DNA of 63,225 nucleotides, taken from NCBI GenBank assembly GCA_943704525.1, contig CALSCQ010003192.1:1-63225 (forward strand). Reading direction: 5' to 3'. Numbering within the stretch: the stretch's first letter is position 1; every line of letters starts with the position of its first letter. Positions 22,749 to 32,923 of the stretch are shown here, piece after piece. The translations under genes were made by a program, and so were the position numbers. Under the pieces are notes generated by a model. That model was given only the letters and a program-made list of their open reading frames with translations. It did not search any database and had not been told where the DNA came from. This DNA is from Pigoraptor vietnamica. Lineage: Eukaryota; Opisthokonta; Filasterea.

Positions 22749-25700
22749 ATGACGCGCGTCTTGATGCCGGAGGACAGCCCCGAGACGGCGCGGCCTGCGG
22801 GCGCGAGCGCAAGTGACAATGACGCTGCCGTTGCGCCGGAGCCCCACGCGGCCCACGCGCCCGCTGCCGCTCTGCAGCCCGGGAGCCCGGGTGCGTCTCC
22901 CTCGACTCTGTCGGCGCCGCTGTCGACGATATCCGAGTCGGTGACGCAGTCTCCGCCCGCGTCGCTTTCTGGGACGCTCACGATTCGCGTGGTGGAGGCG
23001 AAGGATTTGATTGAGCCCGAGTTTGAGGGCCTCGGCGGCCATCCGGGCGTGTACTGCACGGCTTTTGTCGATGGTCGCGTGTGTGGGCGCGCGACGCACG
23101 CGCCTCCCGCGCAGTCTGCGCCGTCGACGAGCGAGCGGCGGGACGACCTCGTGCTTCAGACCAAGCCGATGGGGCTTCTGCAGACGCCCTACTGGGACGA
23201 GGAGACGTCCGTTGAGGTCGTTGACGTGAGTGTCGCCGGGGGCGCAGTGGCGGGGCGGTGTGCGCGGCCGTGTTTTTTGGTGGCGGCGCGTCGTTACTCG
23301 TGCCTTACGTATGTGTTTTGGTGCATGCAGGCGCTTTCTCTCACGTTCACGTGCTACTGCAAGAACGACACGAACTTGAGCGTGAAGACGGCAACGGGAT
23401 CGTTTGATCTGGCGGCGATGGCCGAGCGCGAGGACGATGAGGACCTGCGCGAGGACGGACGCCGCGACCTCTGGGTGGAACTTCATCCCGAGGGTCAACT
23501 GCACATCCTTCTTACCTTTGAGCGTGAGTGTCGCCCGTGTCGAAGCGAGTCCCGTGGGGGGCCTTGTTGGGTCCTTTTGTGTGCTCCGTGGATGCGTTCA
23601 CTGAGTTTGAGTTTTGTGCCGCAGCGAAAAATATCGCCGTGCCAAAGGAGCGCAAGCTGCGCCGGCAGTCGAGTGCGGGTCTCGAGAGTGGGTGGTTTTG
23701 GGTGTGCGCGAACAATGTCGATTCTGTGAGAGTCTGTAAAACGGGTGCTCACCCGCGGTCGTCGTCTTTTCACCGTTCCAATGTCGTCCCCTTGTCTTGC
23801 GGCGGTCTCATGTTTGTTTGTGTGTGTGTGCAGGCTCGCACCGCGCGCATCGGTTCCAGGTGACGACCAAGCGGAAGCCGGGGTCGTGCGACGCGTGCCA
23901 GCAGCTGATGTGGGGCAAGATTCTCAAGTGCGGAAGTGGGTGTGCCAAACGGACCGTCGCGTAATCGAGGGTTCTTGCTTGAGCGGAACGGACTTGACCT
24001 TTGCATTTGTTCTGCGATTGGACGCTGCAATTTTTTATTTTTTATTTTATTTTTATTTTTTTATTTTTTTTTATTTTTTTTTTGTTTCCATCTCATTCCT
24101 TGTGTGGGCCATTTTCTCCCTCGTGTCCCTCGGCGACTGGATCGAGGGACAACCATTTAAAACTATTCATTTGAACCGCCACTCACACGCAAACACACGC
24201 TTGCTCACCTGTCCCCACTGCATGCACTCCACCGCGCAGCCTGTCGCTTCCGGTGCCACATGCGCTGCGAGAAGATTGCCCCGCGCAGCTGCAAGAAGTC
24301 GAGCGACGTGGAGGTGCAGGAGTCGCGCTACGCCGTGCTCATCTCGAGCATCAAGCTGCGCAGCATATCGCTCACGGCCATTCCGACGTCCGTGTCGGTC
24401 GTTCTCAACTTCGACGGGTTCGTCATGAACTCTGAGAGCGTCCGCCGTTCGGCCGACATCGCCTTCGAGTTTGACAAGTCGTTCTACTACAACGCGCCCG
24501 CAGACACGCTCTCGGAGCGGCGATTGACGGTGCGCGTGCTGAGCAACGGCAAGGAGGTGATTGGGTCGGTCGAGATTGACCTCGAGTCGCTTCTCGTGGG
24601 TCCCGTCCACAACGACTTTCAGCTGCTCGTGGGTTCGCGCCCTGCCGGCCGCGTGTCGTTCAACCTTCAGATCGAGGAGGTCCGGATGATGTCGCTGACG
24701 GTGGGGCACATTCAATGCAAGCTGCAGTCGCTGACGCCCAACGACTACTACCTCAAGGGTCGCTACTCTGGGACGGAGGGTGACCACATATCGTTCCGCA
24801 CTGCCGTGTGTCCGGACACTCGGGAGCCCGCGTGGGCGATTGAGACTGTGGGCGTGCTGCGCGTGAGCGGGACGCTGCGCGAGCTGCTCGGCAGCACGGT
24901 GTGGCTGCGCCTGTACCACGTGATGGAGGGCGGGCAGGAGGAGATGGCCGGCGAGTGCTTCCTCTCGGTCGACAAGTACTTCCAGGCAGAGTCGCAGATG
25001 GTCGCGTTCAACGAGCGGCTCACGCGCAGCGGCCGCAACACGGGCACAATCCAGGGCACCCTGCGCCTCGACAACCTTCCCAAGGTGCGCCTTTGGCTGC
25101 TGCTCGTCCACCGTGCCGCAATGTCTTGCAGTTATCAGAGTTGGCCTTCATCGTGTGGCGGTGTGATGCGTGTTGTTCTTTGGTGCCCTTGCTCACCATG
25201 ATCCACGTTCCCTCAAAAAAAAATGTGAGCAGAAGGCGCAGATGGCTGCGGGAGTGCGCCTCGACGAGAAGACGATCGCCCCCGCGGGTTCCGTTATCCT
25301 CGGCGACAAATCGGCCGCGCTCACGTGAGTCGCTGTTCGTGGGACGTTGTGTGAAGTGGCTGTGCCTCTTGTGGTGCCGGTGCACTCCCTTTGTGGCGCT
25401 GTCTCTCATGTTCCGCCGTGGTTTGATCCTTGCAGTAAGAAGGTGTCGAAGAGCTCCCTCCCGAGCGAGGTCCAGGAGCTCGGCGACCTCTTTGGCAATC
25501 TGCAGAAGCTGCAGCGCAAGGAAAAGGGCGCGAAGCAGACGAGCGTCGAGGACATTTTGGCGCGCATGCACGCGCTTCTCCGCGCGTCGCACAAGCAGTC
25601 GATGATCTCGTTCCTGTATCAGGACCGCCCAGCGATCGCCTTTGCAGCGCGCCTCTTCCTCGAGCTATGGGCGTATCTGCTCGAGTACGCCGACGCCGCG

Positions 25701-27297
25701 CAGTATCAGGCGCGCCTCAAATACTATCTCACCATTGGCGCCATCATGCGCCGGGGCGAACTCGACATATCGTCCGGTGCCGGTGGGTCCGCGTCCCTCG
25801 CGTGTGTTTGTCTCCTGTGCGTGTTGTGGGCTGTTGTTGTTTTGATTGCTTTGGTTCGCTATGGGTTGTTGTGGGCGGACCGCTCACCCCACCATGCGCT
25901 GTGCAGCCGACCCCGAGCTCGCCATGACGTACCGCGAGCAGCTCTACCGCACCGTCGGTTACGCCGCGACAAAGCTGAACCGCGCGTCGTCGTTTGACGC
26001 CCAGCGCGACTTCGCCGTCCGCGTGCTTGCGCAGGCGTACTTTCACCTTCCCGAGCTGCGGAAGCGGCTTGTGGACGCCCTCCCCGCCCTTTCGAAGCAG
26101 GCGCAGGAGGACACGTCGCCCGTCGGTCCCAGCCACGGCCTGGAGATTCTCGACTGGAACACGCTCAACGCGCAGCTTCTCGCCCAGTGCACGGCCAACA
26201 AGGGCGTCGACCTTGCCAAGAAGTACCTTCCGGAGGACGAGGGGTGGATACAGCGGCTCGCCAAGCGCGGCCAGCTCTACTTCATGTTCGTCGAGGCGGT
26301 CATCCGTCACGTGCACTCGAACGTCGTGATCAAGGACGCGTTCGACTGGCGCGCGGTCCCCGGCTTCACGATTCTTGCGGACGGCGCCGTGTGTGCGCTC
26401 CGCGTGCGTCCGCTCACGGAACTGCCGGATTCTCTCCTGGCGTGTCTCGACGCCCTCTGCCTCTCGGGGCCTATGTTCGGGACCCTTGTGCGCGTGGCGT
26501 TTCGACGCACGAGCGTGTACAACGTCGCGAACGTGTCGGTGACGATGCAGATGCTCGACCGGTGGCTGCGCGTGCGCGCCGAGTGCGGCGGCTTCCCGAC
26601 GGACTTTGACTCTGGGTTCTTCTTTCGCGGCCTGACGATGCTTCTCGAGAGCGACCACTCTGAGATTGTGTGCAACGCAATTGTCCTGCTCTACCGCCAC
26701 TACGAGATGTTCCGCGGCCGCAAGAAGCAGGTGCTCTTTGGCGCTATTGTCCTCGAGCGCAACTTTCAGCGGCTCTTCCTTCACTACGACCTCCACGTGC
26801 GACGCGCGTTCCACGTGCTCCTCGTGTACAAGATTCTCCCGAACGCACACACGGGCGAGGACGCGGGAGGTGCCGGCGAGAAGGGCGGCACGGGCAGTAA
26901 CGCGGGCACGCCAACGCGCGCGCCGAACGCGGCGCAGGGCGGAAGTAACAGCGGCGTCGGCGTCGGCGATCCGCTCAACTCGTCGCAGGGGCGCGACAGC
27001 AGCATGTTCAGTGCCGCGTCGATGTCACGTGACGCGCAGGGGCGGCGCACCATGACGAACCAGACGAAACAGCAGCGGCAGGCTGCCCTCGACAGGGCGC
27101 TCGCCCTCTCGTACCGCGGCGCTGTGCAGAGCGCGCGCAACCAGGTACCGCCGAACCTGCTCGTTTACGCGCGCAAGTCGCTCGCGGACTTTGATGCGCT
27201 GCAGGGTACGGCGACCAAGGGCCAGGCGCCTCCGCCGCTCGAGCTCGAGTTCAACACGTACGTCGCCGAGGTGGCGGACCGCTCTGAGAACTGGTGA
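22749..27297 (+). CDS. Multi-C2/C1 protein with DUF1765-like C-terminal region
   Basis: About 1,170 residues in eight exons (22749-23226, 23331-23523, 23625-23690 and further exons to 27297). Order: a disordered Pro/Ser N-terminus; a C2-type domain (LTIRVVEAKDLIEPEF, WDEETSVEVVD, LTFTCYCKN); a C1 zinc finger, HRFQVTTKRKPGSCDACQQ then MWGKILKCGTCRFRCHMRC and EKIAPRSC, with ligand spacing H-x12-C-x2-C-x10-C-x2-C-x4-H-x2-C-x7-C; two further beta-rich C2-like segments (about 24320-24690 and 24690-25000); then a long helical region. The helical region includes SDHSEIVCNAIVLLYRHYEM, LFLHYDLHVRRAFHVLLVYK, resembling the conserved core of DUF1765/UPF0592, a family known in fungi and amoebae. A low-complexity insert (about 26850-27060) follows. 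The likely role is lipid- or membrane-linked at the inner plasma membrane; function is unproven. Membership of DUF1765 rests on motif memory only. Confidence 0.75.
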
Positions 27298-27711
27298 TGC
27301 TGCCAAAGACCCTTGTCAATACCGAACAGCGTTGTCTCTGCGTTTGCGTCTGCCTATATGCCGCGTGCATTTTGCGTGCCTGCGTCGCGCGTGCTGCCGC
27401 GTACGCGTGCTGTCCTGTCCTCTCGCGTGTGTATGATGGCCCCGCATGTCCTTGCGCAGTTTGCCCGCGTTGCGTTTCCCGCAATTGCCATCGCCACGTT
27501 TCTTTCGCTTTGCATGCGTTACAGCACCGGGAAGCCCCCTTTTCGGCGCCCTGTCGCGGGCCACAATGTATTTAACACGGTTCGCGCCAGTCTGTGTCGC
27601 GGTGCACACACAGAGGCAACCTTAACGCGCAACGAGCGCTCGCACGGAAAGCGCAGAAAAATGAACGAAACGCACGCTGCGCCGCACGCACGCACGATCG
27701 CCGCAAGTCGC
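27298..27711. terminator. Convergent 3' region, C2-C1 gene / helicase
   Basis: 414 bp between facing stops. An unsupported open frame crosses it in each strand. No polyadenylation hexamer is obvious. Confidence 0.4.
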
Positions 27712-30102
27712 TTAGAAGCGACCCTTGTCACCAAACCCACCGAAACCGTCGCCACCACGCTGGCTGAAACCATCGCCACGCTGGCCGCGCCTGCTTCCAA
27801 ACGAATCGCTGTCGCCCTTGCGGAAGTCACGGCCGCCGCCGAACGAGTCACGGAACGAAGGACGGCCACCAGCGTACGAATCGCGACCGCCAAACGAATC
27901 ACGGAACGAATCACGGCCACCATCACGGCCGCCGCCAAAGGAATCGCGTGGGCGGCGCGCTCCGAAACCGCCACCGCCACGACCACCAAAGCCACCGACA
28001 CGGTTGCCGGCGCTGCCACCGAAGCCCGCGCGAGGCTGGACAAACTCGCGCGCCTCGGCCTTTTCGAGGTGGGCGGCGGCCGCAAGCACGCGGGCGACAC
28101 CGCGCGCGCCCTGTTCGTCGATGAGAGCCTTCGCCTTGGCCTCGCACATGTCGACAATGCCCTCGCTGACGGCTTCAACGCGCTGCAAGAGGTGCGCAAA
28201 AAATGTGAGACGGCGCACAAAAGAAAGAGGGGGGGGGGGGGGGGCTGTATGACGGCGCACAAGAAATGAGGAGATTGAGAGACTTTTTCAAGCTGCGCAA
28301 GGGGCACGCAAGCACACCTTGAGGGTGCGGTCGAGGTTGGCCTCCACAATCTCGGCAAGTGTCGGGGGTTTAACATGCTGCGCAACAGGCCGTTAACGAG
28401 AAGCAACGAACAGTACACAGCACGCCCACCCGTGTCTGGCATTTCTTCAAAGTGCAGCACGCAGCTCCCAGCGCCCACCTGGAGTTGGACGGTGCGCTCC
28501 ACCATCTGGAGGTTCTCGGCGTCGATGGGCGAGTGCAGGATGATCGCCTTCCCCGCACGCCCCGCGCGACCCGTGCGCCCGCTGCGGTGGATGTAGGACT
28601 GGATCATGCCCGCATCCGGGGGCTTCGTCTGCAGCACGAGCTCGACCTCGGGGACGTCAATGCCGCGCGCAGCCACGTCCGTGGCGACAATCACGTTGAT
28701 GTCGCCGTTGCGGAACTGCTCCATGAACATGTCGCGCTGGTCCTGCGTCAGCTCGCCGTGAAGGGGCGCGCACTTGATGCCGTGGCCCGACAGATCGAGC
28801 GCAAGCTTCGTCGCCTGCGGTTCAAGAGAGCAGGTCCCCGCGTGAGCAAATGGGGCCGCAGATGAACGAACACCAAGGCGTGCATGCGATGCTGCTTTGC
28901 GTGCGACTTGATGCATGGCGGCACGGCACAAGGGGCGCACCTCGATCTTCGTTGGCGTGAACACCATCGCCTTCTCCGGGTCCTCCTTCGCAAGGACGGC
29001 GCGCACAATCGCATACCTGTCCGACGCGTGCACGCTGATGGCCTGGTGCACCACCTGCGACACACAAAAATTCAGTCAGTGATCGAAGCAGCTGAGTACA
29101 GGCCCTCCATGCCGCATGTGAATATGTGCGTGCTTGTGTTTGTGTGTGGGAGCTTAGTGTTTGTGTGTGGGAGCTTAGTGTGTGTTACCGGCGTGCCCTT
29201 GCAACGGCGCACAGTGCCACAACCACGCACCTTCGACGGCGTCTTCTGCCCCTCGCCAATGAGATCGATGAGCTCGGGGTTGGGCCGCGCGTACTCCCTC
29301 ACGAGAGAGCTGCACAGCATACGGATAAGCGATCCGCTGCGGGGGTGCACGCAGCATGCGACAAAAGCGACACCCACTTGACCTGCGCCGTCAGCGTGGC
29401 GCTGAAGAAGACCGTCTGGCGCTTGTCGACGGACGGCGCCTTGCCGAGGATCTCGTCGAGAGCAGCCTTAAAGTCGTGCTTCAGCAGCTCGTCGGCCTCG
29501 TCAAACACAACAATCTGGAGCTCGCGCACGTTCAGCTGGCCCTGCGTGGCCAGATCACTGAGGCGGCCTGCGCAGCAACACATGCGTCAGTTACCCGCCT
29601 GTGACCTAGCGCACGCAAATGCACACACACAGAATTTGTGCGCACGCCCTGCGATCCTGCCTCAACACGTGCAGCGCACTCACCGGGCGTGCCCACAACA
29701 ATGTCGACGCCCTCGCGGAGGCGGCGAACCTGCGAATCGTAACCGACGCCGCCATAGATGACGCCAGCGCGCAGGCCCAGGGAGGCACCGTACTTTTCGC
29801 ACTCACGGAAAATCTGCGCAGAAATTGTGCTGTCTCAGTACGCGTGGTAGTGGCAACGGGGAGATCGACGATCAGGTGAGTGATGCCAGGCGGAATAGAG
29901 AGACGGACCTGCATGGCCAGCTCACGCGTGGGCGACATGATGAGGGCGCGGGGGTTGGAGCCGGCGCGACCTAGAGAGAGCCGGTGGAGCATGGGGAGCA
30001 CGAAAGCGAGCGTCTTGCCGCTTCCTGCATGAGCGTATGGGTGGGCGGTGGAATGATTCAAAATTCTGCCAATGATCGAACAAAGACGACATCGAGGCAC
30101 AT

Positions 30103-30170
<68 letters not shown>

Positions 30171-30195
30171 CACACGCACACACACACGCACACAC

Positions 30196-30231
<36 letters not shown>

Positions 30232-30685
30232 CGGCATACACGCACACACACACACACACACACGGCGGCATACACAGAGGCACAGCACGCACAGGACTGT
30301 AACACGAACCGGTCTCTGCACGGCCAAGAATGTCGTTGCCCTCGAGGAGCGTCGGGAGGGCGCGCGCTTGGATCGGAAACGGCTCGGTGATGCCACCCGC
30401 AGAAAGCGTGCGCACGAGCTCCGCGCGGAGGCCGAGCTTCTCAAACAAATTGTTGCCCTCGATCTCAACAGGTCCGCTCGTCTCTTGCTCTGCGGACTCT
30501 ACGACAGGGGCCGCCTGCGCTGGAGTCGAGTACGGGCGCACGGCAGCACATGCGGGGCGGGCGGACACGGCAGGCACGGCGCGCACTGTAGTGGGGGTGG
30601 GCATCGCAATGGCGCGGACTGCGGCAAAACGACCGGCACGCACGGCGCCGGCGGCCGCACGGGCGGCGGCACGAACGGACATCAT
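27712..30685 (-). CDS. DEAD-box RNA helicase, probably mitochondrial, Gly-rich tail
   Basis: An ATP-dependent RNA helicase. The N-terminus MMSVRAAARAAAGAVRAGRF is Arg/Ala-rich without acidic residues, a classic mitochondrial presequence. Motifs in order: Q motif FPIQARALPTL, motif I AETGSGKT (split by an intron after the first G of the motif), PTRELAMQ, VVGTPGRL, DEAD in VVFDEADELL, SAT in FFSATL, the RecA2 strand MVFTPTK, APLHGELTQDQR, VATDVAARGIDVP, and HRSGRTGRAGR. After the helicase core comes a GUCT-like region (HLLQRVEAVSEGIV, EAREFVQPR) and a C-terminal tail of RDSFGGG/GGFG repeats. This layout resembles DDX21/DDX50-type and plant mitochondrial PMH helicases. The start is the double ATG at 30685. 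It is divergent from TIM9 and shares its promoter. Intron 1 is mostly a CA repeat. Confidence 0.92.
28227..28242. repeat. Poly-G tract in a helicase intron
   Basis: A G run inside the intron preceding the HLLQRVEAVSEGI exon. Non-coding. Confidence 0.75.
30104..30265. repeat. CA microsatellite in helicase intron 1
   Basis: A CA/CGCA run with one GCGGCATA interruption, present twice at its right end. It lies in the intron that interrupts the Walker motif AETG/SGKT. Confidence 0.95.
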
Positions 30686-31015
30686 TCTCCTCTTGCGACT
30701 TTCGAAAAGAAAAAAAAAATGAAAAGCAAAATGCCGATCTCAAAACAAAAGAAGGGTAATAAGGGCGAAAGTAAGACTGAGCGCAAAACGAAACCGCGTG
30801 TGGGAAAGTGGAACGACACGTGCGAGAATTGGTCACGTGATATCAGCGATGACTCAAAATTGCGTCATTTGAGGCTCTGTCGTCATGAGTTGGTCTCACG
30901 TGACTGGCTGTCGTCACGCACGTGCGCCTCCGTCCGTTGATCTCAAGCAGACAAAGCGCCACCTTCTCTGCACACATTTTCGCGTGCCGTGTGCTGTGGC
31001 AGTGGGCGTTCGAAG
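30686..31015. promoter_or_regulatory. Bidirectional promoter, mitochondrial helicase / TIM9, four E-boxes
   Basis: 330 bp between divergent ATGs. CACGTG occurs at 30817, 30834, 30897 and 30919, four times in about 108 bp; two of these are TCACGTGA octamers (30833-30840 and 30896-30903). A TGACTCA bZIP site (30850-30856) and a TGCGTCA half-site (30861-30867) lie between them. bHLH-zip and bZIP regulation of both genes is inferred from the motifs. Confidence 0.7.
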
Positions 31016-31450
31016 ATGGACTTTTCTCAGCTCAGCGAGGCCGACCAGCGCGAGATGCTCAAAGTGCTTGAGCGAAAGCAGGCATGTCAATATGAAGCAT
31101 CCTCTATTTCACCAGCGAGTCTGTGGGCGTCACGTGCTCTTTGGAGCCTACCGCACGCAACCCCCTAAGTGTGCCTTATCCGCATCGATCGCAGATGCAA
31201 GACTTCCTGCGCTTGTACAATGGCCTGACAGAGCGGTGTTTCACGGACTGCATCAACGACTTCACCTCGCGCGACGTGAGCGCCAAGGAGGTGCGCGGGG
31301 TGTGGGTTTGCCGCGTTGCCCTTGCTGTGGGGCTAACTCTTGTGTGCGCAGGACGCGTGTGTCAGCATGTGCCTGGAGAAGTTCATGAAGCTGTCGCAGC
31401 GCATTGGCCAGCGGTTCAGCGAGCAACAGGCGTTGCAACAAGGCAAATAG
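31016..31450 (+). CDS. TIM9: Small TIM chaperone of the mitochondrial intermembrane space (TIM9)
   Basis: TIM9 with TIM10 escorts hydrophobic precursors to the TIM22 complex. Exons are 31016-31081 (MDFSQLSEADQREM...), 31195-31290 (MQDFLRLYNGLTERCFTDC..., INDFTSRDVSAKE) and one from about 31352 to the TAG at 31450 (DACVSMCLEKFMKLSQRI...). The twin CX3C motifs are CFTDC and CVSMC, 23 residues in the family's range. The sequence fits TIM9 better than TIM10 (LYNGLTERCF, SQRIGQRF). About 87 residues, normal length. Intron 1 begins GCATGT after CAG, so it appears to be a GC-AG intron. The gene shares an E-box-rich promoter with the mitochondrial helicase. Confidence 0.93.
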
Positions 31451-31637
31451 GCGTGTCCGCAAGTGTATTGCTGTAAAGCGTGGCGTTGCGCTTCCTGGAC
31501 CCGTGTCAGGCGTAGGGCACCTCTTGTGCACGTGCATGCACAGGGCTGGGAGTAGCCGGCGCCGGCCTGTCGTTCCGTGCGACGAGAGCGTGCGTCTGGA
31601 CGCTGCAGCTACAAATGCTCGAAGCGACAGAGAACAT

Positions 31638-32569
31638 TCAGATGCGGCGGCGTTTCGTCTCGCGCCCGTCGCTGTCTTCGTTTGGTCGCGCAATGCGCAC
31701 CGACGGCACCACCGTGGGCGGGCCAGTCGCGACGAGCGGTTGCATGCGTGGACCAACCGGCGGCGCGGGATTCACACGTGGGGGCGCTGCTACGTTAACA
31801 GGCACTCGTGGCGCATTCGCACTAGACAGCACTGTGGGGGGCGCCTCTGCTCTCCCGCCACCACGCCCGTGGTGACCACGATGGCCACCGCCGCCGCGAT
31901 GCCCCTCGCCACGACCATGGCCGGCGCTTGCGCGTGCGTGCGCCGCGAGTTTTGCGGCCACGGCCTGCCTGCGATCCAGCAGTTTGGCGCGCGTGTCCTC
32001 GAGTGACTCGAATTCGGGCGCGTACGATACATGCAAGAGACCGCCAAGAAAGGAATGGTCGTCGACCTTGCGCTTGGCAACCCTGCAACGCATGAGTAAG
32101 CACAGTGTAAACCCACAGACAAAAAGGCACTTTGCGTACCGTGCAGCGCGCATCTCCTTCATCTTAATCCAGTAGACGTCGGTGAACTGTTCGGCCTTGT
32201 AGTCGTCAAGCAGCCTGTACCTGCACAGCACACTGTCAGTCAACTGGCATAGTGTCAGTGCGTCGCACACTTGCGACAAAACTCACTCCTCAATCTCCCC
32301 ATACAGCGCGAAGAGTTCCAGGAGCTCTTTTTGCGCTCCCAACGCAGGTACATCTTGGACAAGGAGATAGCGAGACTCGCGGCTGATGCTGTACGCTTTC
32401 ACGGCCCTGCGGATCACGCGGCCGCTCACAACATGAGCGCATGTGTTGCGTGTGCGTGACAGAATTTAAACAGAGGCGAAACGAACCTTTCCTTGCGCCC
32501 CTCGCGGTATGCAGGCCGCTCCACCGTCTCTTGCCGCTCGTGCAGGTGTCTCTGTGGCTCAGTGGCCAT
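31638..32569 (-). CDS. RBM48: RBM48-like RNA-binding protein, minor-spliceosome factor
   Basis: RBM48 works with ARMC7 in splicing of U12-type introns in plants and animals. It starts MATEPQRHLHERQETVERPA at 32569, then YREGRKERAVKAYSISRESR, the RRM strand YLLVQDVPALGAQKELLELF, ALYGEIEEYRLLDDYKAEQF, TDVYWIKMKEMRAAR, VAKRKVDDHSFLGGLLHVSY and APEFESLEDTRAKLLDRR. These match animal RBM48 nearly residue by residue. The C-terminal part is divergent: His/Gly-rich repeats, Pro-rich stretch and a basic end ETKRRRI, like the KQRRRI end of animal RBM48. Four exons; splice joins keep the frame. The 3' end faces TIM9 with 187 bp between stops. Confidence 0.93.
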
Positions 32570-32923
32570 GTTTTCAAACGGGTGCAGGTTTCTTGCGTCC
32601 AATCCACCAACAAACCGTTCTTTTATTACACTAGGGAGTAACAGTTACACATAAATGGCGTCGTCACTGTTGCGTCAGATCCTGCCAAAACCCAAAACAA
32701 TCGTTTGTCGCTTTCACGTAAAGCGCTGCACTTTCTGCGCAAGAGCACGCTCTGCCAACACGCGTGCGCTCGGTTTGCTCCGCTCGCGTGGTGCGGCGGT
32801 TCTGCGATTCGCTCACATAAGTAGCGCTCCGTTTGGCGATTGCGCGGCAGTGTCCAATTGTACTCAACCTCCCTCTGTGCGACACCGCCGCTGCGGTTCG
32901 GCGTGCAGTGGCCGTAATTTGCC
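32570..32923. promoter_or_regulatory. Divergent promoter, RBM48 / CASP
   Basis: 354 bp between divergent ATGs. No clear factor site was recognised; the region lacks coding homology. Confidence 0.45.

Noticed and set aside
27298-28269. 318-codon plus-strand frame overlapping the helicase tail
   Set aside because: Overlaps the Gly/Arg-rich coding exon of the helicase in antisense; no recognisable protein.
30072-30302. Thr-His repeat frame or CRISPR-like spacing in the CA run
   Set aside because: Simple CA repeat in an intron with no spacers; eukaryotic context.
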